Shown here: positions 32,432-43,692 of the stretch, one piece after another
How the letters are laid out: each line of letters starts with the position of its first letter
Position numbering within the stretch: the stretch's first letter is position 1
Assembly (NCBI GenBank): GCA_038049695.1
Contig: CP142459.1
Coordinates: 70,114,001-70,178,000 of the forward strand
Length of the DNA: 64,000 bases
Direction of reading: 5' to 3'
Source of the DNA: Cinnamomum chago
Lineage: Eukaryota > Streptophyta > Magnoliopsida > Laurales > Lauraceae
Position numbers and translations under genes: made by a program
Notes under the pieces: generated by a model
What the model was told of the DNA's origin: nothing
Database searches by the model: none
What the model saw: the letters and a program-made list of their open reading frames with translations, nothing else

Positions 32432-34880
32432 CAGAGGCGGACCCATGCATTCAATCTTCATGGGCTAAACTTTTGCTAGAATATTTCATAACAATAACAA
32501 AAGAAAAAATGCATTCCAAGTAAATAGACGCAAAATATTTAACTATATCAACTTAATATATTTCTTGTTTGAAATGAAGACTATTCATTTCTCCAAAATT
32601 AACAGTATAAAAGAAGTATACTGAAAACAAAAAAGTCTCCCAAAAAATGAGGGCAAACCCTTGCCAACCACCAATAATCACCATTTATAATATAGGTTAA
32701 AGACATGATTTTAAACAATTTCTTCTTTTGATAAGGAATCCTACTACTAACACTTAATTTGTAAATAAACTTTTAAGCGACAACACCCAAATCGCGAATC
32801 CTCAAGAAATTAGCATACAATTTGACAAGCAAACTACAACAATAATAAAGAAACTCTACAGAAGTAATATACATTATCATGTAAAAATTAATACCTCGTT
32901 ATTATTTTTCCTTAAGCTCCAAACAGTTCCTTAATCATACGAATCCAAATGAGAGCACCTGTATTTATAATTTATAGATGAACATTATCAGCATAATCAT
33001 AAACATCATATTACGGGCCAAGAATAATGTTTCCAAAATGAAAAAAGAAAAAAAGAATTAAGTAGTTAAAGCTAAAACATAGATCAAGACAATTAGATAA
33101 GACTTGCTCACAACAATTCTAGATCTATTCCAAAGCAGGACATAGAAAATATGGACAATTCTAGACCATTCAAAATCTTTAAAATAAGATTTAATTTACA
33201 TATTCCATTGTTTTAATGATCATATGTTTTATTTGTAAAAAGGGTCCTGCCATAGGGGAGAAGTTCATAATTCCCTCCATTTATCAGAGAAAGAGAGACA
33301 AAGAGGGAACATATTCTTCTCAATAAACCTTTGGTGTGAAAAAACAGGGTGATGAGCCGATGATGAGATCATGAAGAAAATACTTGTCTTTGCTATTTTG
33401 GTTTAAAAATTAAAAACAAGAAAAGTGGATTGGGGGGATTCGAAACCAGGAAACACTTGTGACGCTAATTTACCATCATGAGAGTAAAGGCGTTCTTTCA
33501 TTGACCATCTCTTGAGGTGTTCAAATTTGGTGGCCCATTTTCACACCATTTATATGCCTCTTTTACATATCACATGCGTAAATCAGTGCAGAGAAACATG
33601 CTTGATACGTAACCATTATGCATATTCTCTAAAGCACTAAAATTAAATTAACTGTTTTCAGTAGACATTGACTGATGTAGCTCTCCTCCCTGCTCATGCC
33701 TCCCCTTCTTCTAGATAATTGACAATCTTATTTGCATTCTTACCACCTCTTTGTATGAAAAGATACATGCTCAAATACTGAAAATATAAACCATGTGTGA
33801 AAGTTGAAACCAATGCATGATAATGTACTTATTTCTCCACAGCAGAGTAACCCCCTGATTAAAATCAAATAATACATATTGCTACTTCTTCTACTCATGT
33901 CCATGGGTCAGAGGCTCATCTGTATGTACCCCAAATCACGACAGGGCAGTGGAGGCCCCACTTGAAAATTGCGCAAATCCCTAATCGATGATGGGAATAC
34001 ACACTTAAACAGATAACAATCAAAATCAATCAATTTTCTATCCATAAAACCGTGGGAATCACACAAGAGATAACTATAAGAATCCACATTCCACAAAAAT
34101 ACGACTCGCATACCACATGTTCGACGCTATGCACAAAGAGAACGAAAAGAAAAAAAAAAACACACACACACAGGGCTAGAATCTTAGGACTATACTAAAG
34201 AGAGATGGAAATGGAATTCACCTCCACAGACCACACCGTTCCGAAGCACTGGAAAATCACAAAAAGCTCAGAGTCGTCGAAGATTATGGTTTGCAGACTG
34301 CAGTAACATTCTTTGATGATATCAGTCTCGCTTGCATTTTTAGGCATCTAGTCATTTCACTTCTTCCTTAAACATATCGTTTGGAAATTGGAAGTGTGAA
34401 ATCATCACTTCAAATGAAAAAAAGAAAAGTAAAACATAAACCCTAAAGTGCAAAGGAGAAAGAGAGGAAACTGCACAAACCTAGCCATGGAGGGAGGGGG
34501 AGAAGCTACAGAGAGAGGGAGAGAGAGAGTTACCTGAACCTGAACCGCTGAAGTTGAACCGTCGAAGCCTCGAAGGGCCGGAAGAACGGAAGAGACGAAG
34601 AGGGAAGTTCGAAAGAGTCAAAGAGGAACTTGGGGTTCTTTTTTTTCGTTCTTCCCTTTTGACTTGGGGGAGCATTTTCTTGATGTGGGGTGTGGGCCAA
34701 GGCCTAATAGTTTTTGAAGGCGAATTTGGAATGACCGCCCCAGGTTTAGAGGTTTTTTTTTTCATTCTCCCCTTTTGACCTGGGGCGAGTCTTTTAATTG
34801 ATGTGGGGCGTGGGCCAAGGCCCAATTACTATTGAAGAGGAATTTGTAATTTGACCTGGGGCAAGGTCGGTTCACCTCTG
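32432..34880. mobile_element. hAT-type element, 2.45 kb, no transposase
   Basis: The left end is CAGAGGCGGACCC; the right end read inward is CAGAGGTGAACCG. The flanking 8-bp duplication is ATTCAATC (32424-32431) and ATTCGATC (34881-34888), one mismatch. The left terminus is close to that of the autonomous hAT at 37497-41089 (CAGTGGCGGATCC / CAGAGGCGGATG). The interior is mostly AT-rich non-coding DNA. The right third resembles the 5' untranslated start of a minus-strand transcript: GA-rich with a donor-like GTAACTCTCTC site at about 34532. Captured host sequence is possible but not shown. Confidence 0.65.
34651..34860. repeat. 116-bp tandem repeat near the hAT right end
   Basis: CTTCCCTTTTGAC at 34651 and CTCCCCTTTTGACC at 34767 start two units, each containing TTGATGTGGGG(T/C)GTGGGCC. 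A third partial TTTGACCTGGGGC follows near 34850. Such subterminal repeats are common transposase-binding sites in hAT elements (family knowledge; inference here). Confidence 0.7.
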
Positions 34881-35258
34881 ATTCGATCTTTCCCAAGAAA
34901 CTCTATAGAGATCTTATTCGATTTAAACAAGTCTGTGATTATTTAGGCACGAACAATGGTTATTTTCCATTAATGGTTAGTTTATTTTTGGTAGAAGATG
35001 TTGGTTATTTAGTTATCTACAAGGGTTGAGGGGTGTGTGTGAGAGAGATATTTGGAATCCCATGATATCGTAGATATATCTTGTTATATCATAGTTTACA
35101 TAACCCATGATATCATGGGTAAAGAACATAAAGACAGACATTGATTCATAAAAACCCGTACATAACATTACATGAAAGTAAATTCTATTTTTCTAGCTAC
35201 TTTCAGCTAATAAACACACACACACCCCACCAATCAAACACTGCGCCAAGCACAAGCA

Positions 35259-36839
35259 CTATGCAGCTGTAACAGCTCTTTCTCGTATCTTTACCATCAA
35301 CCCGTTCTTAGTATGAAGGTTAGTAGCAGTTTTAGGAGAGACGACCTGATCTTGCAGGACTTCAAGTTCGAAGTTATATAGAAGAACAGCCACAACAGCC
35401 TTCATCTGAGCTAAGGAGATGTCCTTCCCAAGGCAAGACCTGGGACCTGCATTAAAGACAAAGAATTTGTCCCTATGGTCGAGAGTAATCACTCCTTGCT
35501 CCGAAATCCATCTCTCCGGCCTGAACTCCAAGCAATCAATTCCCCAAATCGTCTCCATCCTTGCCATGGCGTAGATCGAGTAGATGATTATCATCCCCGG
35601 TTTGACCTGGTGGCCACTGGGGAGAATGTCAGGTGCAACAACGCCCTTGTGATCAAGTGGAACCGGGGGAAATAGTCTCAGCGACTCGTAAAGGGCCGCA
35701 TGCAGGTATACCAACCCACCAAGCTGCTCACTGGTGAAGACCCTTGGCTTGTTTGTGATGGGGTTGGGATTGGGAACGGAAGAGAGTTCCTGCAAGATTC
35801 TGGCTTCCACAGATGGGTTCTTTGAGAGCAACCAGAAGAACCAGGTGAGGGCTGCACTCGTGGTGTCCCTCCCTGCTGCAAGCATGCTGATGGTGGTGTC
35901 ACGAAGGAACGTGTTTGGGGACTTCAAATTAGCCATTTCTTCTTCCCTCATCTCATATTCCATGTAGAGAGTCAAGAGATCAGCGACTTCTTCTTCTTCT
36001 TCTTCTTTCTCTAAGATATTGGGTGGTGGGGTTCGACTCTGCAACTCTTCTCTTCGGGTTGATATCTTGTTTTCTATGTACTCGTCAATGATTACCCACG
36101 CATCGGAATGCTTCTTCTCCATGCCCATGTTCAGGCGCTTTAGGAGCTTCCGCCAGAACTTGGGCACGGTGTGGCGCAGCAGTATAACCTCATTGGCGTC
36201 GTCAAGGGCTTGGGCAAAGGGGACTGTGGGAAGCCCGATCGAGAGGCAGCCTGGGTCCGCACCACACACTAAGATGGACGCCGCATCGAAGGTGAACCTC
36301 TTCATAACGTTCTGCAAGTCGATCGGCTTCGCCTCTTCAACTGCTGTCTGGAGAACTGGGACGAGACCCTTCTCCACCTTGTCTTGGTTCGTCTTGGCGA
36401 GCAACTGGCGGAACCTCTTGTTCCTGAAGTGGGAGTGGGCTATTTTCCTCTGGACCTTCCAGGACCCGTCGTCCGCGGCCAAGATGCCATCTCCGAGAAT
36501 GTCAAAGATCTCGGTGAAATCATCTCCCTTGTTGTAGTTGGAGAAGTGGGCGTTGCCCAAGATGTGGGCCAGGTTTCGTGGGTCGCATGTGATCAGTAAC
36601 TTCATGCCCGAAAACCATGGGCCCTCGAATAAAACGGTGCACCCATTGGCTTGAAGGATATCAGCGCCCCAATCCAGTATGCGATGGACATTGAGGAGAA
36701 TGGAAGGGAGCATGCCCACAAGAGGCCAGTTGACTAGAAGTTTATTCTTTTGAAACAAAAGGCTTCTCAAGAGGAAGAAGCATGCAATGGCAAAACAGAC
36801 ATTAGAGTAAGTCAAGCCCATCAGCCATTGACACCCCAT
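35259..36839 (-). CDS. Cytochrome P450, CYP96 family (alkane hydroxylase-like)
   Basis: A single intact exon encodes 526 residues, the usual P450 length. Features: N-terminal membrane anchor (about residues 10-28, FAIACFFLL), then NWPLVGMLPS; I-helix AGRDTT (322-327) for oxygen activation; ExxR ESLR (385-388); FRPERW (about 439-444); and the haem loop FNAGPRSCLG with Cys469. The sequence layout (VNWPLVGMLPSIL..., FDILGDGILAADD) is that of the CYP86 clan, closest to CYP96A enzymes such as the mid-chain alkane hydroxylase of cuticular wax. It would act on fatty chains at the ER. Some CYP96T members make alkaloids, so the substrate is not certain. Glu-rich run around residue 280 is unusual. Confidence 0.9.
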   Translation of the reverse strand: MGCQWLMGLTYSNVCFAIACFFLLRSLLFQKNKLLVNWPLVGMLPSILLNVHRILDWGADILQANGCTVLFEGPWFSGMKLLITCDPRNLAHILGNAHFSNYNKGDDFTEIFDILGDGILAADDGSWKVQRKIAHSHFRNKRFRQLLAKTNQDKVEKGLVPVLQTAVEEAKPIDLQNVMKRFTFDAASILVCGADPGCLSIGLPTVPFAQALDDANEVILLRHTVPKFWRKLLKRLNMGMEKKHSDAWVIIDEYIENKISTRREELQSRTPPPNILEKEEEEEEVADLLTLYMEYEMREEEMANLKSPNTFLRDTTISMLAAGRDTTSAALTWFFWLLSKNPSVEARILQELSSVPNPNPITNKPRVFTSEQLGGLVYLHAALYESLRLFPPVPLDHKGVVAPDILPSGHQVKPGMIIIYSIYAMARMETIWGIDCLEFRPERWISEQGVITLDHRDKFFVFNAGPRSCLGKDISLAQMKAVVAVLLYNFELEVLQDQVVSPKTATNLHTKNGLMVKIRERAVTAA

Positions 36840-36928
36840 TGTTGTTAGAAAGGAAAGGAAGAAGATGGAAAAGGAAAGAGGGCTTGAGCAAGCAATAAAT
36901 TAGGAGAACGCTGGATCGATAAATGAGT

Positions 36929-36936
36929 ATTTTATA
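36929..36936 (-). promoter_or_regulatory. TATA box of the CYP96-like gene
   Basis: TATAAAAT on the minus strand lies about 90 bp upstream of the start codon at 36839. That position suits a core promoter with a leader of roughly 60 bases. Confidence 0.6.
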
Positions 36937-36939
36937 GCT

Positions 36940-37496
36940 CGTGAGGTGACTATCTATACCCGTTTTATTTACTTTACCATTAAATCCTCAACGCCGCAGA
37001 CATGATGTGCATACCTTTTCGTTGGGAACAAAAAGGTGCCTGGAGCGTTGGAATGGACCCTATGTCGACCGACGTGAAAACTTATGCTGAAATGTTTAGG
37101 TTGCTATTTTGTGGCCATTAGTCATGAGAAAGGAGACTTGAAACGTAGCAGTAGTTGTTGGTTTTGACATTGGTTCATGCGAACGCAAAATCTTGTGATA
37201 GATAGAAATTATCAATTCACTAATAAAAGATATTCATTATTTTAACACACCTCTGAAAAGTAGGAGTTTTTAGTTTCAAATTCGGTTATACTTATGTTCA
37301 GGGAACACGAAATACTTCATTGAAGGATGTTATGTATATCTGATTCTGTGGTTCTGTCAGCCAAACATTGATATAAATGTATCACCCTCTCCAAGTCTCT
37401 AGAAAAAGTCATTTTCAATTGTCACATTCCGGTCCCAAATTACCCGGGTCTAGGGTAAATCCCGACGTGAGACACATGTACTCTCGTAATGCTGTA
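36940..37496. other. P450 upstream region
   Basis: Intergenic DNA that probably holds the P450 promoter. The last 80 bases (from about 37415) read as the left part of the sequence that the hAT element at 37497 interrupted. No coding sequence seen. Confidence 0.5.
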
Positions 37497-40400
37497 CAGT
37501 GGCGGATCCAGGATTCAAAATCACTGGGGGCACGATTAAGTAGTAGGGGGTTGCCCCCGGAATTTTTTTTGGGGTTATTTATATGATTGCAAATGATTTT
37601 TTCTTCTTTTTTTCTTCATGCTTGAGAAAAAAACAATACACAAAAAAAGTAGTGGACCTTTTACATACACTATCAGTAACTAATACACAGAAAGGTGCAT
37701 TCAAAGACAGATAGTTTATAGATTTTCACTGCATTGCAAATCGTGCCTAGCAAGGACAAATAGTGTGCAGATTTACCCCAAACTTTTATATGGAACAAAT
37801 ATAATATAATAATTTCAAGCAATAAAACAAGACATATTTATTTATCACAATTGTTCTCTACGAGTTTTCATATTCTGAAAAAGTTCTATTACAATATCAT
37901 TAGTAATTGTTCCAAGCAACTCTTTTTCTATAAAACATACAAGACAATCATTCATAAATTGGTCACTCATTCGATTGCGCAAATCTGTCTTGACAATGTT
38001 CATTCCTGAAAAGCATCTTTCAACACTTGCTGTTGCAATAGGCAAAACCAAAGCTAACTTCAAAAGTCGATACACCAAAGGAAAACATAGATGTTTCTTT
38101 GTTTGCACTAGTAATCTAGAGAGATCGCTGAGTCCCTTCAACTGACTAAATTTGTCATCTGTGCGTACATCTGCAATGTATGTCTCAAGTTGATTATCAA
38201 GAGCTATGCATTCAATGAGAGAGAAGTCATTGGGATAAAATTGAGCCAACTTTATCAACTTTGATGTATCAAAATGATCAAAAGCATCACTTGGATTCAA
38301 GCAAGCAACACAAAGAAGCAACTCAGAATTAACCTCATTGAATCGATCATTAAGCTCCAAAAGTTGCTTATCCACAACCGTATAAAAGCATTCCACACGG
38401 TAATGAAATTCATTAGTAGTTTTGCTTTTACGTCGGGGATGATATGGATCGACATACTCTTCCTCCATATTCAAAATTTCAACTTTGTGTTCATTACAAA
38501 AAGTCATAATCTTACCAAGGAGACATTCCCATCCATGATCCCTTAAATTTTGCAGCCGCCCTTTAGCCACTTTCACAAGTGCAATAGCATTCAAAATGTC
38601 TTCATCTTTCCTTTGCAAAGCTAATGATAACTCATTTGTGATCCCCAACATAGTTAGCATCAATTGCAAATTGAAAACAAAATCAAATGATTGTAAATAT
38701 CTCAGAAGACCACGTGATTGAGCTTTTTTTGATGAATCTGAAGCATCACATGAAACAACTTCAAGAACTTCAATAACGGAGGAGAACAAAGCAACCAAGT
38801 TCAAAAGTGATTTATAATGAGACCCCCAACGTGTATCCCCGGCCCTCTTAAGATTTAGCTCTTGATTCAATCCCTTCCCAGTTTGAATATCACCATTCTT
38901 TATTCCTTGTGCAATTTTTTCTGCTTGTTTTTGCCGAATCATATCTTTACGCTTGCAAGAGGCTCCAACAACATTCATCAAAGTAGATATCATATTAAAA
39001 AAGTCGGCAATATCAACATGCTTTTTAGCAACAGCAACAAGAGCTAGTTGAAGTTGATGTGCAAAACAATGAACATAATAAGCTGACTCATTCTCATTCA
39101 TAATTAAAGTTTTCAAACCATTGAATTCACCCTTCATATTACTTGCCCCGTCATAGCCTTGACCTCTAACTTTCTTCAAACTCAAACCATAATCAGCAAA
39201 TAAAGAATCAATGGCAGATTTTAGAGACAAAGCTGAAGTCTCCATCACATGAACAACACCAATAAACCTCTCTTTAACAATTCCATAAGAGTCAACAAAT
39301 CGCAAAACCACAGCCATTTGTTCTTTGTCAGACACATCGCTAGATTCATCCACCATTAATGCAAAAAAATCATCTCTAATTTCTTCAGTGATATTTTTCA
39401 CTATTTGTTGTGCAAAACAATGAACAATATCTTTTTGAATACCTGGAGCAACCATTTGATGATTTCGAGGAGCATTTCCCAGCACAACCTTACGTACAAA
39501 CTCATTTTGCTCAGCAGTGTACTTAACCATTTCAAGAAAATTCCCCCTATTTTTAGACTCTTCAGACTCATCATGGCCACGAAAGGGTAGCCCTTGGTGC
39601 AACAAAAATCTACAAGCATCAACCGAAGCATTTAAACGAATCCGATATTCATTTCGTATACTTTCAGACTGTTTATGAAGAGCAACCGCTATGGATTGTT
39701 CTTGCTTCATTAGGTCATCACATTTCTTCAATGATAGATTGTGAGCACTATTAACCACACCAACATGAGAGGCTAGCCTCTCTGTTTTATTCCAAGAAGA
39801 AAAGCCCTCAGTCACAAATGCCTCAATACCACCTTGTTTGCCAAAATGATCTCTAAACAAGTAGCAACACAAGCAATAGGCTTTGTCTTCTTTTATGCTA
39901 TACTCTAACCAATTAGCATATTGATCAAACCAAGCCGGAGTAAATCGACGCCATTTATTTCCAATCATTTTTTTGGGAAAGTCATGGCCCACGGGTTGAC
40001 AAGGACCTTTTAGTAAATAAGCTCTCCTGATTTCATCAATTTGATTTGGATGATATTCAGAAATCTTTTTTCTTTCCGCAGGATCCGAAGGGAGGCTATT
40101 CAAATCCACTATTTTTGGGATTGATGAAGAAGATTGTTGAGGAGTATTAGATGCATTGCCGCTTGAACTTCCGATTACACTTTCATGTGATAGTTTTCTT
40201 GTAAAAAATCTCTCCATATTGACAACACAACCACACTACAAAATGAAATAAACAAACAATACAATCTGTATTCAAATAAACTAATAATAAAATTAAGTAA
40301 TCAAATAAACTAATATTTAATAAACTAATCAAATAAATTCACAATAGTCAACACAAAGAGATAAGGCACATACCTTTCTATTCACTATTCACGGAGCTTT

Positions 40401-41089
40401 TATGCTTTACTTTGACTTTTGAGATCTGTTGGGGACTTGGGATGGGGTTTTTGTTTTTTCTTCTTCAGGAACTAGTGAACTACGGATGTGGAGCTGCTGT
40501 AGCTTGAACGGATGAGGAGCTGCTGTAGCTTGAACGGATGTGGATCTGTTGGGGACTTGGGATGGGGTATTCAATCGCTTTTTGCGATTCTCTGTGATGC
40601 AGAGGAAGCGGTTTAGAGTGGTGTGGCAAATGATGATTTGCAGGGGTCTATTGATGGTGGGACCAATCTTTCTGCTAATGCTTGCTTGGTGCTCTGTGCT
40701 CTCCACGATTCCCAACTCCAAGCCGAGGCTGAGATGGACGGCTGAGCTCCATGAGCGGTCACACAGCTTGGTGGGCCCCAGAGGCGGATGGAGTATTATA
40801 TATATCCACTGATTTGTAGAGTCGATGAAGATGAAGGTGAACGATAGCTGGATAGATGGAGAGGGGCAGAGGGCAGACTGCCTTTGTCTCCTTGCCTTTG
40901 GTGCCCTAGCAAACGATTGATGTGTATGAAGATCGAATGGGTTGATAACTGATAAGTGAAACTTTTCACTGGGGGCCTACTTCAATCTCACTGGGGGCCC
41001 ATAAAACTCATTGGGGGTGGGCCTCACCAAAACTTAGAAATCCACTGGGGGCCCAGGCCCCCAGTGGATGCATATTGCATCCGCCTCTG
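37497..41089 (-). mobile_element. Complete, potentially autonomous hAT DNA transposon, 3.6 kb
   Basis: The termini are CAGTGGCGGATC (left) and CAGAGGCGGATG (right, read inward). A perfect 8-bp target duplication, ATGCTGTA, sits at 37489-37496 and 41090-41097. The motif CACTGGGGGC recurs just inside both ends (once on the left, about five times in 40960-41070 on the right), as expected for subterminal transposase-binding sites. The only gene is an intact minus-strand transposase. The region between the transposase start and the right end has a repeated leader segment (GATCTGTTGGGGACTTGGGA at about 40425 and 40545). Confidence 0.95.
37845..40217 (-). CDS. hAT transposase (ZMYM1-like, TTF zinc finger/DUF4371)
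   Basis: An uninterrupted frame of 790 residues. In order: Ser-rich N-terminus; TTF-type zinc finger (about residues 85-170, with CLCC and later SHVGVVNSAHN) for DNA binding; DUF4371 with RNase H-fold Asp residues in FALMVDESSD (about 290) and GQGYDGASNM; and the C-terminal hAT dimerisation block (LPIATASVERCFSGMNIVKT, about 725-745). Plant copies are often annotated 'zinc finger MYM-type protein 1-like'. It would excise and reinsert the surrounding element in the nucleus. The absence of stops over 2.37 kb suggests recent activity. Start chosen: first Met with the usual MERFF-type opening. Confidence 0.92.
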   Translation of the reverse strand: MERFFTRKLSHESVIGSSSGNASNTPQQSSSSIPKIVDLNSLPSDPAERKKISEYHPNQIDEIRRAYLLKGPCQPVGHDFPKKMIGNKWRRFTPAWFDQYANWLEYSIKEDKAYCLCCYLFRDHFGKQGGIEAFVTEGFSSWNKTERLASHVGVVNSAHNLSLKKCDDLMKQEQSIAVALHKQSESIRNEYRIRLNASVDACRFLLHQGLPFRGHDESEESKNRGNFLEMVKYTAEQNEFVRKVVLGNAPRNHQMVAPGIQKDIVHCFAQQIVKNITEEIRDDFFALMVDESSDVSDKEQMAVVLRFVDSYGIVKERFIGVVHVMETSALSLKSAIDSLFADYGLSLKKVRGQGYDGASNMKGEFNGLKTLIMNENESAYYVHCFAHQLQLALVAVAKKHVDIADFFNMISTLMNVVGASCKRKDMIRQKQAEKIAQGIKNGDIQTGKGLNQELNLKRAGDTRWGSHYKSLLNLVALFSSVIEVLEVVSCDASDSSKKAQSRGLLRYLQSFDFVFNLQLMLTMLGITNELSLALQRKDEDILNAIALVKVAKGRLQNLRDHGWECLLGKIMTFCNEHKVEILNMEEEYVDPYHPRRKSKTTNEFHYRVECFYTVVDKQLLELNDRFNEVNSELLLCVACLNPSDAFDHFDTSKLIKLAQFYPNDFSLIECIALDNQLETYIADVRTDDKFSQLKGLSDLSRLLVQTKKHLCFPLVYRLLKLALVLPIATASVERCFSGMNIVKTDLRNRMSDQFMNDCLVCFIEKELLGTITNDIVIELFQNMKTRREQL

Positions 41090-41097
41090 ATGCTGTA

Positions 41098-42046
41098 GAA
41101 GCTACATGATTAGATTCTCAATTACAGAGTAATTGATTACTCGTGGGATTGAGCCGAGTTTCGCCTGAGGATGCTCCCCAAGCTACCAGGACAGAGCCTT
41201 TTGACGTCAACGTCGAGGCTATTGAATCCTGAACTTTTTGTATTCTTCTTTTTCTTTTTCTATGTAAAGAACTGATTTCTGTAATGACTCCTGTGTGGGC
41301 CAGTTCCTAGACGATATAGGCACTCACTTCGGATGTGCACCTCGGCACAAGCCTTGAACGCTGGCCGAGACCAGCTCTCCCGGCACCACTACTGCCGAAT
41401 TCGATGGCGCCTCTGTTTCTGCCGAAGTGGAAACGGTCGCCCGAAATGGGCCTGTTTCGCCACGGGCGGCATACGGACACGTGGAAAGATGAGGGCGCCG
41501 AGATAGGACGGGCACCATCTGGGCCGTCTATTCTCAACACGCTTTTGACAATCATGTCCAATGGCTGCGGCCGTATCAGGGCAGGGCCCAAGGAAAGGTC
41601 CGATGGGACCCCAGCCGCCAATAAGTCAAGACAGGGTCAGGCCCAATATGACCAGCATTTAATGCTATGTGGGCTGATTGGACCCGCATTTAATGAAGCA
41701 TGGGCTAGGACGGATCCCCATCAATTGCTCTATGGGCTAGTGGGTCCCTAGCAGTCACGTCAGAGGCCCATTGGCTGATGTCCCACCAGTCTCTCATATA
41801 AAGAGCCTTATGACCCAAAAAGAGGTATGCATATTCTAATACATGCAACTACACTTTCTTTTTTCTTCTCCGATCAGCTACCCACACTAACTTAAGCGTC
41901 GGAGAGCCCTGCACTGCCCACAGCTAGGGTCTTCTGACCGCTTCCTTCTCCCCTTTCAGGTTCACCAGACACGCAGCTCCTCCCCCGGTACTTTGAGTAA
42001 GTCCTTGGAGGCATCCTAATCTTGTGAGTATATTTTTGCACTTACA
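41098..42046 (+). repeat. Gypsy 5' LTR, 3' portion
   Basis: It ends ...CTTACA two bases before the primer-binding site TGGCGCCGTCTGTGGGGA (42049-42066). It contains GGTCCGATGGGACC, a TATA-like ATATAAAG near 41799 and CCCCTTTCAGGTTCACC. The hAT element at 37497-41089 lies immediately to the left, so the LTR start may be on the far side of it (about 37417 onward). Confidence 0.7.
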
Positions 42047-42096
42047 ATTGGCGCCGTCTGTGGGGAAAAACGATTTCTACAATCTTCCCTATCACC

Positions 42097-43689
42097 ATGA
42101 CGAGGAGAGCTGCTAAAGGCGGAGAGACTTCTAAGACACAGCGTGCGGGACAGTCCACTAACCGCCTCCCCGCCAAGAAGAGGTTCGGGAAGGAACCAGT
42201 CACAGAGGACTACGTCGAGCGTGACCTCGTCCGGATTAACGTTCAGGAGCGTGACCTTCGCTCGGAGTCTGCTCCCCGGAGGGGAGATACCCAGCAGCAA
42301 CCTGCAAGTCTCCTGATGGGTCGAGACCAGCGGAGTAAGTCTCCAGTGGTCGACGAGCCACACCCCTCTGATCAGATGCAGGATGCTGAGGACGAGGACT
42401 ACAATTCTGATGATGACTTCGATTCCGCCGTTGAAGAGATTAGAGCATAGAATGAGGCCTTCAAGGAGAGGGATGCTCTGATCCTCCAGCTCCAGCAGCA
42501 GCTGGAAAGAGCTACGAGTTCAACAGGGCTCCAGCAGCAGTCTCATCGGTAGCAGTCATGGCAGCAGCAGCGGTCGCGACAGCAACAGCGATCGCAGCGA
42601 CAACACGAGAGGAAGGTTTCTCGTGTCAGGCGCGCTTCTTCCCCTAAGGGAGATTTGAGGGATCTTTTGAATAAGAAAAGGCGTGACCGAACTCGGGATG
42701 AGGGCTCAAGCACCAGCCATAGCTACTCGAGGAAGGCATAAGAAACTATCCCAGAGAGCAGGTATCACGACCAGGAGTGGTTGGACGCGCGTATAAGGGA
42801 AACGGTCCAGCGCAATCTGGAGGTGGTTGGTCTCGGCCGAGACCAAAAGGATGTTTGTTGCGACTCCATTGATCTCGGCGCGTCTCGTTTCTCTCGCGAT
42901 ATCAGAAAGTATCCCCTGCCAAAGAAGTTCACCGTCCCGAGGTTCGTCACTTACGATGGGACCTCGGACCCCGCTACACATCTCAGGCACTTCTCCCAGA
43001 GGATGTCTGTCTGGGGAGATGAGGGTCATCTGAACTGTCGAGTCTTCTCCTCCAGTTTGGGTGACCTCCCCCTGAAGTGGTTCTGTGCGCTCCCGGAGGG
43101 ATCCATTTCGAGTTGGCAGCAACTCCAGCAATCCTTTATAAAGAAGTTTCAGGCCTACAGAATCCTACCAAAGACAGATGCGGATATCATGGCCCTGAAG
43201 ATGAAGCGGGGAGAGAACGTTACCCAGTTCGCAAAACGGTTCTGGACGGTCTACAGCCAGATCGAGAGTTCCAAGGACGAGGTTGCCATCTTCGCATTTC
43301 AGAATGCCCTGCTGCCAGACAACGACCTTCGTAAAGATCTGGCCAGGAACTCGGTGTCTTCCATAGCGGCGCTCATGTCCATAGTCAACCGCTACATCGC
43401 CCAAGAGGACGACCAGGTCCGGGCTCGAGAAAACCATGGGGCCGCGCAGAAGGACCGAGGTGAGAGGCCCTCCAAGAGAGAGAGGGACCGTCGCGAAGAG
43501 ATGAGCCGGACAGACGGTGGGCGACAGCTAGCTCGGCTAGGGCTCAAGCTTTCACCTCGGCAAGAAGCAAGAAGCCCAGGCCGTCCGAGGATGCATATCG
43601 AGCAGTTAACACGGTCTTTAAGGAGCCTATTCACAGGATCATGTACAAGATCAAGTCGAGGCCGTACTTCAGCTGGCCAGAGCCCATGA
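42097..43689 (+). pseudogene. Gypsy (Tat-like) gag, truncated with stops
   Basis: The frame opens with MTRRAAKGGE 31 bases after the primer-binding site. In-frame stops are TAG at 42448-42450, TAG at 42550-42552 and TAA at 42739-42741. From 42781 a long clean stretch encodes the retrotransposon gag domain: YDGTSDPATHLRHFSQRM, GDLPLKWFCALPEGSI, FQAYRIL, KRGENVTQFAKRFW. The frame is cut at about 43689, where the GTCGAC-rich LTR copy starts; protease and the rest of pol are absent. Confidence 0.9.
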
Positions 43690-43692
43690 GGG

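Noticed and set aside
34481-34825. 114-codon minus-strand open frame with repeated basic segments
   Set aside because: Its repeats come from the 116-bp tandem repeat of the hAT element; there is no protein family signal.
36019-36537. 172-codon plus-strand frame opposite the P450 gene
   Set aside because: It is antisense to a well-supported P450 with all signature motifs and has no domain of its own.
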